In this document: piece by piece, positions 1-10,635 of the stretch | Numbering within the stretch: position 1 is the first letter of the stretch | Layout: each line of letters opens with the position of its first letter | Assembly (NCBI GenBank): GCA_020809705.1 | Contig: CP085830.1 | Location: 5,332,001-5,396,000 of the forward strand | DNA length: 64,000 nucleotides | Source of the DNA: Calonectria ilicicola | Lineage: Eukaryota; Ascomycota; Sordariomycetes; Hypocreales; Nectriaceae | Reading direction: 5' to 3' | Notes under the pieces: generated by a model | Database searches by the model: none | What the model was told of the DNA's origin: nothing | What the model saw: only the letters and a program-made list of their open reading frames with translations | Program-made: the position numbers and the translations under genes

Positions 1-780
1 AGCATAGTTTAACGTAATCACAATGCGACATGCTGAAAGAGACGGTTTAGTAAGCCCGTCGCATCGGAAGAAAGTGGCCAGCGAGCAATTGAACCAGGTG
101 AGCCCTAATCTTTCCATCTCGGACGGACTTGGCATGGATGGGTGAGCTTGGTAGTCGTCAAAAAAGTAAGCAGAGACACTCAGGATGGCGAATATGAGGC
201 CCACGCCCATTCCATCTACGGGTTTATCTTCTTCGTAAGAGGCCCAGAATGCATTGTGTTGGCGGGTGATTGTTTCCCGATTAAGACAGCCAAACATGCA
301 ATCAAGGCGGTCGCAATACCATTCCAATAGTATTTGGGACTGGGCATGTGAAGGTAGGGCGGAGAGACACCCTTCAAAGGGAATTGAATTGAACCACAAG
401 GCGCTTCGTTCCAAAGGTGGCGTTGTATCATCTAGTAACGCAGCTCCTCGCCACCGTCGGTCTTGGCCAATGCCTAAAGCAGCTTCTTCCATGGCGCCTG
501 CTAGACCATTCTCTTTAAAATGAGTATCATCTGGGTTCTGAGAGTTTTGGCGGTTGATGCCAAGCACCGATTCGACCTCCTCCAATCGGCGTCGAAGGCT
601 TGCTAATTCGGCTTGGACTTCCGGATGAGGCCTACTATCAACGGTCCCAATTGAACGCGGGCGCGGCGGCACAACTTGACGAGGTCGGCACTGATCACCC
701 TCGCCTCTTTCCACACAGGCACGGCACGGGAATTTCTTATCGCATTTGATCTTTCGTCGGTTGCATTCTCCGCAACTCAT
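1..780 (-). CDS. Zn2Cys6 fungal transcription factor, N-terminal part (cut by window edge)
   Basis: An open frame runs leftwards from the ATG at 780 to base 1 without a stop, so about 260 N-terminal residues are visible and the rest lies outside the window. Residues 3-33 hold the binuclear zinc cluster, with six cysteines in the C-x2-C-x6-C-x5-C-x2-C pattern followed by a late cysteine and basic residues between the first pairs (NRRKIKCDKK). A leucine-rich heptad-like stretch near residues 78-92 (ELASLRRRLEEVESVL) fits the coiled-coil dimerisation element that usually follows the zinc finger. The part from about residue 150 (LPSHAQSQILLEWYCDRLD) looks like the start of the fungal middle homology region. 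The family binds CGG-containing DNA and regulates metabolism genes; the target here is unknown. No intron was seen. Confidence 0.9.
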   Translation of the reverse strand, partial: MSCGECNRRKIKCDKKFPCRACVERGEGDQCRPRQVVPPRPRSIGTVDSRPHPEVQAELASLRRRLEEVESVLGINRQNSQNPDDTHFKENGLAGAMEEAALGIGQDRRWRGAALLDDTTPPLERSALWFNSIPFEGCLSALPSHAQSQILLEWYCDRLDCMFGCLNRETITRQHNAFWASYEEDKPVDGMGVGLIFAILSVSAYFFDDYQAHPSMPSPSEMERLGLTWFNCSLATFFRCDGLTKPSLSACRIVITLNYA

Positions 781-1243
781 GACGCCTCGGTGACGGGTGC
801 GTGACAACATTTCTTTATTTATGCTGGACTGGGTCTTTGATATAAATTGACATGATGCGTAATTTGCGATGAGATTCCAATACGTATAGACAGATGCTGG
901 GCTTTGGGTGGAGAGGGCTGTTTCGATTGGATAGAGGGTTGGAGAAGCTAACTGAGTGAACATTAATGTGCTGCATCAGTGCTGACATAATCGAGCTGAT
1001 CCTCGTCAGTGTCGGAAAAATAAGACTCCGCAAACTAGGTTCAGCCTGAATTGCGGTACCATCCTTGTTTCTGTGATCTGAACAGCGCCTTTGTTTAGTA
1101 TTTGGACTTCTTTCAATGATTATAGATGTTGTCAATTATAAGATACTAAGTAAATCCGCTCATTTTGTACATTTATCATATCATTAGTCATTATTCATCT
1201 CATTTCTCATTATCAAAGCTAGAGGATGGCTGGAGGCCATGTT
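781..1243. other. intergenic, AT-rich
   Basis: This is the divergent/upstream space of the zinc-cluster regulator and the 3' side of the small secreted protein gene. I see no convincing coding frame. A 106-codon open frame on the minus strand (815-1135) has low-complexity, non-protein-like composition and was not accepted. Confidence 0.5.
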
Positions 1244-1861
1244 TTAAAGCATCATCGCCACCCCACCTACCGCAGCCATGGCTAAACCCGCCTTGATGAC
1301 GAGATTTGTGCCCGCAGGCTCTGCGGCGTTGTCACTGTTGGTTGAAGACGCTTCGGGTCGGGGTGTTGTCTTTAGTTTTTCTGCACCAGCCGTAATTTCA
1401 ACCACTGCTGTGGTTCTAGCATAGCCTGTGAAGTCGGTTACAACAGGTAATGAATGTGTAGTAACTCCAGTCTCTCCTTGGTAAGTAATGTGGCATTGCG
1501 CGTTATTATTGGCAGTTCCCATATCGCACTGCATATGGACAGTGCTGTTGCATCATGTTAGCGACTTTGAAGAGTTGGCGGCAATATAAATGGATGAAAC
1601 TTACGAACTAATAAATGTCGCCTCATATTCCTGAGTGGAGCGTCCATATGTATAGTTCACCGCGGCTTTCAACCCACATTCCGTTGTCGGACAGCTGAGT
1701 TCAAGAGTAGTAACGGTGTGCCTAAAACTAAGCACACTAACATCGACGATGGAGGCCTCAACAGTTTGGTTGGGGAATCCGAGAAGAGGAAGTGTTGTTG
1801 TCGTTGTTTGAGAAATGGCCGCAGATGCTGCGCTGAGGAGTAGAAGGAAATTTCGCATCAT
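1244..1861 (-). CDS. small secreted, probably GPI-anchored protein
   Basis: Two exons, 1861..1605 and 1544..1244, give 185 residues. The 60-nt intron has donor GTAAGT and acceptor CAACAG with a GCTAACA branch site. The first of two adjacent ATGs was taken; an open frame continues upstream but the signal peptide (MMRNFLLLLSAASAAISQ) begins here. The mature part is Thr/Ser-rich with N-glycosylation sequons (NQT, NYT) and four cysteines. It ends in a Pro/Ser/Thr/Ala stretch and a hydrophobic tail without a following polar end (AGLAMAAVGGVAMML), which is the arrangement of a GPI-attachment signal. The family was not recognised. It is likely a cell-wall or plasma-membrane surface protein. A TATA-like element lies about 170 nt upstream. 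Confidence 0.8.
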
Positions 1862-2617
1862 GTTGGGGTTGCGAATTGGACAGAGGGGAAGAGATAGAGT
1901 TGATGGTTGGCGCAGACACAACTAAAAGTTAAAAGCGATGGAAATTCGGCTGTAGTGTAGTGGTAGGGTCAATTTGTATGTGGCCTACGCCTCGGGAGTA
2001 GTGGTGGTAATGCAAACTCTTGGAGCCATGCTATTTATAAAGCAGGCGAAATGTGGCGCAGGACATGTGGAATCCTTCAATCACTGCACGAGCTTTGTTA
2101 TTGTGCTAAGACGTATCTGCTAAGGGCGGGGCTGAATGAGGCTGTGAGAAACGTGCCGCAGATCGTCTGACACAAGTGACTTGGAACATGCTCCTGTGCA
2201 ATATTAGGAATCGACCGAGCTGTTAAAATACCTGGTTTTGTTTGCGTATAATTGCGCTGGATAGGAAGAAAATTGGAATAAATCTCGAGAAAAGACCACT
2301 AAAATATCTAGACCTCTTTTTTGATTTTTTATAAAGAAGATAAACAATTGTATCAGCGGAATGTGGTACATCTAGAGATGATTCCATTCCACTGGAAAGA
2401 GAAACACCCGAGGCTGTGGCTATGCCAGAGTTAACGGCTTCAAGTGGGGCTATACGCTTACTACTGAGTGACAATGAAGAGACTGGAGGCATGCATCAAT
2501 CAAATCAACGAATTTAATAACTAATCATGTTAAACCGTGCATCTCTAAAGGGTTCATTCTGTCGTCATTCCAATTTGAATACTTTCATCACATAATATTT
2601 TGCGCCACAATCCTCCA
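1862..2617. other. intergenic between two minus-strand genes
   Basis: It holds the promoter of the GPI-type protein gene (TATA-like motif at 2032-2039, minus orientation) and the 3' flank of the VIT/VWA gene. An 89-codon minus frame (2223-2492) has no homology that I recognise and no gene-like neighbours, so it was left out. Confidence 0.5.
2032..2039 (-). promoter_or_regulatory. TATA-like element upstream of the GPI-type secreted protein gene
   Basis: TATAAATA on the minus strand, about 170 nt before the chosen ATG at 1861. Confidence 0.4.
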
Positions 2618-5557
2618 CTAGAAGAGCTTCTCAAGCTCTTCCTGCAACTTTTCAACCTCTCCTCCAATTTGAGTGTCTAACCAGCCCTCTGCCTTTTCGA
2701 CCAGCATCTCCCAAGTGTCCTTTTCTGCCATTAGTTTCAGCTTGAAGAAAAGAATGGCACAGCCAGTTGCCAAAATAGAATCTTTGTTCGCGTTGCTGTT
2801 CAACTCGTTGAACAACTGTAGGCTCTGAATCGTGGCCAAACTGATGCCAAGGGCCTTCTCAAGGGCTTCGCTCCAGACCCAGGCACCAGAAAATGTCTGG
2901 AGATGGATAAGAGTCTGTAGCTGGGAAGTAGGATCAACCTGGATAGGAGATGCTGAACTGTAGGTCGGGGATGCTGGACTGAAACTAGGAGATGCTGGGC
3001 TGTAACCAGGAGATGCCGGGCTGTAGCCGGGAGATGATGGACTGTACGATCTTGCCCTTTTCGTGCTGCATGCCCTTGTAGTTGCAGCACCAGACTTTCT
3101 TTTTCGAGAGGCTTTTGGCGGCACAGAGTCCAGATCATCATCATCTTCATCATCTTCCTCCTCACATGACTCTTCGTCCATGTCTTGCCGCGCTACAGAT
3201 TGCTGAGCAGATATCGTAGGGGCGGACTTCCTCGCGGCTTTCGACGCCAACTGCCTTCGTCGGGGCGCAGAACCGACACTGTAAGGTGTCATAGCACCAA
3301 CGCAACTGTAAGACATCGTGGAACCGTATCCACCAAAGTCGTCTGAAGGACTCGGACCACGTAAAGGCGAAAATTGTCCAGCAGAGAATGGTTCTGCAGC
3401 GTCATTGGTGGGTGAGTTGGGAATTACGCCGTCACCACCTAAAACCGCGTGTTCATCCAAGGAATTTTCATTCCTGTTGGAATCTTTGGGCTTTTCAACC
3501 GCCACAAAGGAGGTCCACTTGCCTCCGACCTGGAACTCCACGCCAAGTCTGACGGCCTCTCTCTCAAGCATATCGGGGAATCTCCCGTCAAACTTGTCCT
3601 TTAGGAGCTTGCCATCAGAATCCGCTGCGTTACAGAGCCAGCCACGGCCTTCCTCGAGCTCCTTGATTTCTTTACGAGCTGCGAGCTGGTGAATAGTGGT
3701 TGACTTTTGAGTGAGATTGACGATTGGAATTTCAAGCTCCAGAGGACCGTGTTGGCATGTTCCCTTGAGAAGAACCGACTTTGGTCGTTTGTCCTGTGCG
3801 CAATCTGAAAGCAGGACGTACACAGTGGTACGATTCAAAGGGTACAACGGTGGAATCTGAAATGGAGTTTGAAGATATCGAGGTGCCATCACATTTGGCA
3901 AGTGGTCGTACTTGTTGTTAATTTCTTTGGAGATTTGAACACTGTCATCTCCATCTTCATTTCCTGGGTTGAAAAGGGAAATCGGTTCTTTGCGTCCAGC
4001 ATTTTCTGCCCGGACCTGATTCTCAGCAGTCGTGCGACTGCTAAGAGAATCCAAAACCTTCTCAATAACCTCAAACTCTTCATCAGAGTCCTCGGCATTC
4101 GCCACGTCGTACTTGATTTCGAGACTGTAGTCACGAATATGGGGCATCAGAGAGCCTTTCAGCATACGGACGACCTTTTTGTTCATATTCTCAGAGTCTT
4201 GAACCATCTGTGAAAATCCGTTACCAGCGCGGGCTACACCCTCAATCAACGCAGAGCTCGCGCCGGACCCCACTCCCAGACTGAAGACACGAATGGCATC
4301 CTTGCTTTCAGACACTTTGCTGTTGATAAGCTCGAACAGGTTGTTCTGGTCCCAAATCTCGCCGTCTGTCAGAAGAAAGACTTCAAGATTCATGTCCAGA
4401 TATCGTTGCTTGAAAGTCGCCTCCATCGGCTCATATATCTCCGTGCCTCCATAGTTGGCAGTGAACGTTTTGAAATGACGCGTAGCCTCATCAAGCGATT
4501 CTTCATTGTAAGTCTTTGACCTTGGCCAGAGAAAGCTGTGTTCAGAGCCAAAGCTGCAGATATTGAACTTGACACCGACCGGCAGGGATTTTAGAAAGAT
4601 ACCTAGGGCACCAACGAGGTCCTGGATGTTCCTCCCTGCCATGCTACCGCTGCGGTCGCAAAGAAAGACAATCTCCGGTCGCTCCGCAGGCAGATTGAAT
4701 TTGGGTACCAGTGTGGTCATGAGGGCTCGTTGATTGGGAATAGTTGGATGAGTCTCGATGAAGGCGGCAGGTTCACCAAGCCTTGTAGCTACCACTTCAA
4801 TAATGAAGTCCTTTTCGAGATCGACTTTTCCTTGAGACAAAGTGGCAGAGGCCTTGCGCAGGGAAGGTTCTGCAGTCTTGGCTGTGGAAATGGTGCCGAT
4901 GTTTACGGAAATCGGATGAGACGGGGATTGGATGGATTTGATTGAGGAACCGTCAGGCATCTCCGCGTCGATTGTGACGGAAGTTCCCTCTTCATCAAAC
5001 CAAGAAGCTTTGGACACCAGCTTATCCGCATTGCCATATCGTGGAACAACGTGAGAAGGGATGGCGAAGCGCACTCCATCAACCTCGGCATCATGCTTCA
5101 GTTCTCCGATATAGGTGATTGTGACTTTGACGGTGCCGCCTGCGGGAACATTTCCAATACTCGTGGAAAAGACATCAGAGGCTTCAAGAGATTGTTGAAG
5201 AAGACCAGCCGTTTCGCCTCTAGCTTTGGCGTCATCAAAATCCTTCTTGGCCCTCTGGCGCTCCTTGACGATACCTGTGAGGGTACGGTCGGCCACGGTG
5301 CAGTGGAATCCGATCACGGAAACTCCATCGTACAGGGGAAACAGGTAGTTGATTTCATCAAGAGCATCGTTTTTGGAAGGATTCACAAATGTTTGAGTAA
5401 GCGTTGTTCGGGAAGTCGTGTCTAGAATGATGGTGTGGATATCAACCTTCACTTGAGGGAGATATTTTTTGCGATCCTTCAGGACGACGTAGCAGCCACA
5501 AAGCGGATAGACGCGATGTCTTTCCATAATACGACGTGTTTGCTTGGTTCGCGCCAT
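2618..5557 (-). CDS. VIT + VWA domain protein carrying histone H3-tail and RNA Pol II CTD-like segments
   Basis: Single exon, 979 residues. It begins MARTKQTRR, the first residues of histone H3 (ARTKQT). Residues about 15-150 form a VIT (vault/inter-alpha-trypsin inhibitor) domain. Residues about 293-480 form a von Willebrand A domain with the metal-binding DxSxS motif at 301-305 (DRSGS), T369-G-G and LLTDGE. Residues 764-780 contain APR followed by QLASKAARKSAP, matching H3 15-30. An acidic run lies at about 795-810 and basic nuclear-type signals at 818-836 (SRKRK, KRARS). Five heptads at 838-872 resemble YSPTSPS of the polymerase II CTD. A conserved C-terminal helical region typical of VIT/VWA proteins (LQTFSGAWVW) follows at about 888. 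The VIT/VWA core is known from PARP4 and VWA5-type proteins. The nuclear/chromatin role is inferred only from the mimic segments. Confidence 0.95.
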   Translation of the reverse strand: MARTKQTRRIMERHRVYPLCGCYVVLKDRKKYLPQVKVDIHTIILDTTSRTTLTQTFVNPSKNDALDEINYLFPLYDGVSVIGFHCTVADRTLTGIVKERQRAKKDFDDAKARGETAGLLQQSLEASDVFSTSIGNVPAGGTVKVTITYIGELKHDAEVDGVRFAIPSHVVPRYGNADKLVSKASWFDEEGTSVTIDAEMPDGSSIKSIQSPSHPISVNIGTISTAKTAEPSLRKASATLSQGKVDLEKDFIIEVVATRLGEPAAFIETHPTIPNQRALMTTLVPKFNLPAERPEIVFLCDRSGSMAGRNIQDLVGALGIFLKSLPVGVKFNICSFGSEHSFLWPRSKTYNEESLDEATRHFKTFTANYGGTEIYEPMEATFKQRYLDMNLEVFLLTDGEIWDQNNLFELINSKVSESKDAIRVFSLGVGSGASSALIEGVARAGNGFSQMVQDSENMNKKVVRMLKGSLMPHIRDYSLEIKYDVANAEDSDEEFEVIEKVLDSLSSRTTAENQVRAENAGRKEPISLFNPGNEDGDDSVQISKEINNKYDHLPNVMAPRYLQTPFQIPPLYPLNRTTVYVLLSDCAQDKRPKSVLLKGTCQHGPLELEIPIVNLTQKSTTIHQLAARKEIKELEEGRGWLCNAADSDGKLLKDKFDGRFPDMLEREAVRLGVEFQVGGKWTSFVAVEKPKDSNRNENSLDEHAVLGGDGVIPNSPTNDAAEPFSAGQFSPLRGPSPSDDFGGYGSTMSYSCVGAMTPYSVGSAPRRRQLASKAARKSAPTISAQQSVARQDMDEESCEEEDDEDDDDLDSVPPKASRKRKSGAATTRACSTKRARSYSPSSPGYSPASPGYSPASPSFSPASPTYSSASPIQVDPTSQLQTLIHLQTFSGAWVWSEALEKALGISLATIQSLQLFNELNSNANKDSILATGCAILFFKLKLMAEKDTWEMLVEKAEGWLDTQIGGEVEKLQEELEKLF
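2942..3046 (-). repeat. five RNA polymerase II CTD-like heptads in the VIT/VWA protein
   Basis: Codons 838-872 form five consecutive heptads: YSPSSPG, YSPASPG, YSPASPS, FSPASPT and YSSASPI. The consensus of the fungal Rpb1 tail is YSPTSPS. The tract is preceded directly by the basic segment KRARS. Confidence 0.9.
3215..3274 (-). other. histone H3-tail-like segment (H3 residues ~15-30) within the VIT/VWA protein
   Basis: Codons 762-781 read G-S-A-P-R-R-R, then the twelve residues QLASKAARKSAP, then T. The twelve-residue block is identical to H3 Q19-P30 (fungal form with Ser22), including Lys23, Arg26, Lys27 and Ser28. The flanking APR matches H3 15-17. One Arg replaces K18 and one extra Arg is present. 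Confidence 0.9.
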
Positions 5558-7010
5558 GACTGCAGTGCGATTTGACTGGTCTGGAAATCAGGCGTCAAGA
5601 AGCAAAGAATGTGTGAGCGAACCCCTCGCAAAGATTGCTAGGCAGCGGCACGTGGTCTGGAGAGGACGAAATATCTTGAGTCGAGATCGATCAAGAGCTC
5701 AACAGATGGAGATATTTAGGAAGGAAAGATCAAAAACCAACGTTTGGTGTGAAAGCCCCCATTATATAGACACTAGATGCACGTGCTTTGTCCCATCGAA
5801 CAAGGGGTGGTGTTGGTAGTCCGCCTTGGGTCGCTCAGCCGCGTCCAAGTCGGGGACTAGATGCTGGTTGCTTACTGGTTGCGTTTGAGGGTGTCTTGAT
5901 AATCCGATATGTAAGCCGTAGAGCACATCAAGATGGACTAGGAAAAAAGATGATCAAGATATTCTCCATCTTCTTGTTTTTCACACGTCGTTTTTTTCTT
6001 CTATTTCTCGTCCTGTTTCTCTTTTCTGTCTGTTCCACCTTTTCATCCAAGATCTACTTACACGGAAAAACAACATCTGATGTTGGTGTTGGCACCACCC
6101 CGCATGGGGGTTGCTGCCTGGACCAAAAACTGGGTTCGCGTCAGCACACTACCGGGGTCGTTGAGGCGCCAAGACTGTTGAACTATTGGCTAGTTGAGGG
6201 CTCTACCCCTCTGTAGCACGTCCCCAGTGCCGAATTCAGCATGCCGCCTTGGTGTAAGTCGATTGGGTGCGACCACGTTTGGCGAATTCTGACAGTTCAA
6301 TCATTGGTCATGGCATTCGATCTTATTTATCGATGCCTTATTCTTACATGCCAACTGTACGACCGATCTGCAGGCCTTGATATGTCTCGATAAACTCATG
6401 GGGGATTCTTGAGTTCAGACGTGGGTTTTGGTTAGTTCAGCCACAAGCGTTGGAGATTTCGCGCCAACCCATCATCATGAGTTTCGACAGCGCATAATTT
6501 ATCTGAAATAACAGGAATCGGTGGGTGTAACACCGAAAAATTTCTTTGTTTTACCCAATTTGGAGAGCAAATCTGGAGGCGCCCAGTTAACAGAGGGAGG
6601 CGTGTCCGCGTATTCGCTACCGAACTTGCTTACAGAACCCCGCAGCCCCAAATAAACGATGTTCCACAATGAGTCACAGATACTAAAAAGAGGGCGCAGC
6701 AGCTCTTACGGATAGGCAACATGTCTGTCTTCTTCTTGATGAAAATGATTGGAGGCTTGCAATCCACGAATAAAATGGACAAGAGCACCCCGCTTCTCCA
6801 CATATCATCCAACAGCGCAAAGATGATAGTGACTAAGCCCACTGTCGGAAATGGCGATAAGCAGTTTCTGATAACAACGGCTGCTGATACCCCTCAATAC
6901 TGTGCTTAAATCCCTCCGTAAATCCTGTCCAGTCTCTATTCCATTACGAAAAGAGCATTCTTTGCCTTGATCTCATACAATCACCTCTCATTTAGATTCG
7001 CTCTGTGAAA
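5558..7010. other. long divergent intergenic region
   Basis: It separates the VIT/VWA gene (minus) from the cytosine deaminase gene (plus). It holds a pyrimidine-rich tract around 5960-6050. Several short open frames on both strands overlap each other and have no start context or domain, so I see no gene here. Confidence 0.5.
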
Positions 7011-7581
7011 ATGTCGGAATCTGATCTAGGCTTTCTCGCTGCTCTTCAAGAGGCTCGAGATGGCCTAAAAGAAGGAGGCGTCCCCATTGGAGCGTGCCTC
7101 GTCTCCGAGAATGGCGAAATTTTAGGCAGAGGACATAATATGCGGGTGCAAAAAGGCAGTGCCACATTACATGTTTGTATTCTCGTCGATCTATCCATAT
7201 CAAAAGATGATGCTCACAAGAAATCTTTTTCAAATGCAGGGCGAGATTTCTGCTCTAGAGAACTCTGGAAGACTACCTGCATCTACTTATAAAGGATCTA
7301 CCATGTACACAACCCTGTCGCCTTGCGACATGTGTTCTGGCGCTTGTATTCTTTACAAAGTGAATAGGGTAGTTGTGGGCGAAAACAAAACATTTCTAGG
7401 AGCGGAAAAGTATTTACAAGACCGCGGAATCGAAGTCATTGTCCTGGACAATGAAGAATGCAAGAACCTTATGAAGGAGTTTATTGAAAAACAGCCGGGC
7501 GTGTGGTAAGTCGCAGTGCTCCATGTCATTATGTGGACAAGACTAATCCATCTTAGGAATGAGGATATTGGCGAAGAGTAA
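7011..7581 (+). CDS. FCY1: cytosine deaminase (yeast Fcy1 type)
   Basis: Three exons, 7011..7172, 7240..7505 and 7557..7581, give 150 residues; yeast Fcy1 is 158. The enzyme hydrolyses cytosine to uracil and ammonia in the pyrimidine salvage pathway and is cytosolic. The zinc site is complete. His54 and the proton-shuttling Glu56 lie in LHGE, with the first intron falling exactly between His54 and Gly55. Cys83 and Cys86 lie in SPCDMCSG. The second intron (GTAAGT...CTTAG) is followed by a 25-nt last exon that encodes NEDIGEE, matching the conserved C-terminal EDIGE of the family. The first intron donor is GTTTGT, weaker than the others. An upstream GTG in frame was not used because the ATG at 7011 matches the family start. 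Confidence 0.95.
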
Positions 7582-7757
7582 TGGGTTCCTGGACTCCATA
7601 ATAGTTGAGCTCTGCTATGATCAGATTTTGTTGGCAACCTATTGTTAAATATATTTTCAATGATGCTTCCACAAGATGTCGCTTTCAAGGATTAAAAATG
7701 AATTAGTCTATAGTCTATAATGGTGATTTTACATATGAAATGGGTATCGCAACTCTT

Positions 7758-9301
7758 CTACGAGCAAGCCCACTTGTCTAGCCTATCCGTCATCCATCCG
7801 CTGGTGTGCATCAGTGACGTCTTTCGCTGAGACATGGCTGTGGCATATCCTTGGCCCATGATGAGCTTATCGTCCATCTTGCACAGATCCTCCACGTATG
7901 TCCACTGCATACACTCTTCCCAGCCCCTGCAGCCTGCTTCGCAAGCCTCTACTGACTCCCATGCGTTCCCCCAGAGGGCGGCATCGTATTTACCTTCTGG
8001 GGTAGGAGGAGCATCCTTGTTGGCCGAAGTAACCTCATATAGGCTAGCCATGTTATCCCACCATTCAATTGGCTTTTGCAGGCTGGGGAGGATTTTCTGG
8101 ATAAAAAAGTCTCCGTGATGCAGGGGTTTCTGAGCATAGGTTAGCACATGAGTTTAGTAGCTTTAAGAGTGATTGAACATACCGAATAGTCCCAGTTCTT
8201 CTCAATCTCGTGGTACTGAGATACATCACGGCTGTGCACTTTGTGCCACGACATCAAAGGATGACACCAGTTGTGCTTGCTAAAAGCAAAGATCCAATGC
8301 ACTACAGGGTTGAATCCCCATGTAAACTTGCCGTCGCCGCCGTTCTCACCGAATTTGACGCCGTGGTCTTCTAGTGCGTGCGCAAGGACTTGATCACCGC
8401 AGCAATGTTTGGCAGTGTACTCATAGTATTCGTTTGTCATGTTGGAGTTTTGACCAAACGACTTTTCCCAAGCACCGCGCGACACGGCAAATCCTGCACC
8501 GCCGTGGGCAAAGACTACATTGGACTTGGCGGCGTAGCTTCCCAGGTAGTGCGGTTGGCGCCAGTCAAATTTAGACAAATAGGAAATGACATTGGGTAGG
8601 AAGAGATAGGTATCGTCTTCCATATAGATGTACCACTTTGCAGATGGCCAGTTGTCTCCAGCATGTTGCATCAGGGGGACGAACTTGTACTTGTCAATGA
8701 TCCAGCCACCTTGAGGGCCCCACTCGTCGCCGTTAACGCCGGAGGCTTCAATATAGTAGTTGTTTGCAATATAATCCGGAAGCTGGTGGTAGACATCAAA
8801 GTCTGGCTTGGATTTGGCCAAATCGGTCATGTTGGTGAGAACGTCGACAATCTTGAACTTGCCCACCGTCTCGGGATAATCCGAGTAGATGACGGTGTTC
8901 TCGGTGCTTTCATTTTCTAATGTTGTGCTGAGGTGGATCAAGAGTCTCTTCCACATGGTAGTACCACCAGTCTTCATGATGACTAGCACATCATCTCGTG
9001 TGAGCGAGGTTCCATCAGAGGACACCTTCTTAGAGTCGGTTGTTGGAGGTGCACTTGCTACCGGCTCCTTTGCTGCTGTTTGACTTGACGCAGGCTCATG
9101 TGGAGAGTTGCTAGGCATAGGAATGCTGTATTCATCTTTTGGCGGTACATCCGCGTGTTGTTGCACGGGTTGAGAGTCACTACCGGAAGCCTGTAGACCC
9201 GCTCCCTCCTCAATGGGATAGCTCAAATAGACAAAGAATACAAGACATGCCGCAATAATAATTAGAGGCGCAAGCCTGTTGTTTCTGTGTGTAACAATCA
9301 T
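7758..9301 (-). CDS. GT31-type (beta-1,3-galactosyltransferase-like) type II membrane glycosyltransferase
   Basis: Two exons, 9301..8183 and 8129..7758, give 496 residues. The 53-nt intron has donor GTATGT, branch GCTAAC and acceptor CTCAG. A short cytosolic N-terminus is followed by one membrane segment at residues 11-27 and a Pro/Ser-rich stem to about 100. The lumenal domain has the metal/nucleotide-sugar acidic triad EDD at 228-230 (WYIYMEDDTYLF), GGAGFAVSRGAWE and CCGDQVLA. This set resembles core-1 galactosyltransferase/fringe proteins of GT31. The exon-2 part is Cys- and Trp-rich and may be a lectin-like or PAN-like tail (CEAGCRGWEECMQW). It likely acts in the Golgi on glycoproteins. 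Donor sugar and acceptor cannot be read from sequence. Confidence 0.88.
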
Positions 9302-10635
9302 GGTTGCCTTCCTCTTGCGATGAATGGAAAAGAGTGCGGATCAGCGAGATGAAAGGAAGTAAATGCTCCCCGGCAGGGCTGACAGTCTTGCTTATTCGGC
9401 GAGTTCGTTCCCGGAGGCAGAATCATGGCAAGGGTTTAGGTGCATCTCCCAAACCCAATCTTAAAGCGGTCCACCTCTTCTGTAACGTGACAAGGGTTCC
9501 CAGTGCTAAGGCTGAAATGACGCTCCCAAAGTGCCGCACGTGCAACAATGACTTCAGCCATCCGCGGTCCGGCCCGGGTTAACGAAACTCTACGGACGAC
9601 ATTGGCCTATGTAGCGTCTGCTTTGGGTTTGTGGCTCAGTGGCGTTTTTTGCTTCTTCGTTTACTCGTATCAATCACGCAAATCGCATCCCATTCACGGC
9701 CGAATTATCCAGATTACCGGTCTTCCCCATGCCTTAGCGTCGGGAATGCTGATTTTTTTTTAGGGGTGGACCGCCGATCCTTGCCTCGCCACCATAAAAG
9801 GATTGCTAAGGTGGACCGTCTAGCTTGAGCGGCCGCCTCACGGGAGAAGAAAAAAAAGCTGCGCCTTCTTCGTGAAGCGAAGTATGAATCGTTATTGACT
9901 CACATTGGCGCTAAATGGCAAAGGGACGAAAAATACGAGAAGTAGCTGAGAAATAGTTCAGTTTTCGTTGTAGGAAAGGTAACGGCCGAGATGCATTCTT
10001 GAAGCCAAATGATCATGTTCGACGAATAGGGGGATTTAGAGTGATGACTCAATGTCGGTAATACGAACCTTGTATTTCGGGTCTCTGTAAGCATTCCCAT
10101 CCTTCGTCTCGAAATCTCGTTGTGCGAGTGGTTTGCCTGCTTGGAAATCTAGGGGACCTCCCAATGTGGAAATAGCCGAGCCCAGGAAAAAGGGTTGCCG
10201 GATTGGCGCCGGGGCTAATCACCCGTTAGAGGCATGAGCTATTCTGTCGATGTCCCGCAACACGCTAGGCAGCGTCCCTTAGCCGTTCAGATATGTCCAA
10301 TGAGGCGGATTTTACAGATGAGGTCCCAGCCAAACCCATGTTCACGCACTCGAATACATCGTGAGGGCGCTATACGGATGGGGAATGGGACCATTCCAAA
10401 ATTATACCAAGTCATGGTCTTCACGCTAGGAGTGCCGCTACACCCGGCTTTATTATCCCATGTAATTCCAGGTGTTCGGAAGGATTAGCAATTTTGGTGC
10501 TTATGGATGGCCCTCTGTTAAAAAAAAAAAAAACTCTTCTCTTCTTTTTGAGGGTGCGGTCTAGTTGTGTCTTCTTGAGATTCGGCAGTTTGTTCCTATC
10601 TGTATCTCCACAACCAACCAACACCAGTTGCCGAG
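9302..10635. other. divergent intergenic region
   Basis: It lies between the GT31-like gene (minus) and the GT2 gene (plus). It contains a 14-nt A-run at 10520-10533 close to the GT2 start. No supported gene was seen; short frames at 9304-9828 and 10234-10793 lack protein-like composition. Confidence 0.5.

Noticed and set aside
815..1135. 106-codon minus-strand frame
   Set aside because: No domain, signal peptide or splice context; AT-rich spacer composition.
2223..2492. 89-codon minus-strand frame in front of the VIT/VWA gene 3' end
   Set aside because: Serine-rich chance-like sequence with a K/R-F-rich tail; no supporting features.
5788..6216. 142-codon plus-strand frame
   Set aside because: Runs through a pyrimidine-rich tract giving poly-Phe/Leu; not protein-like.
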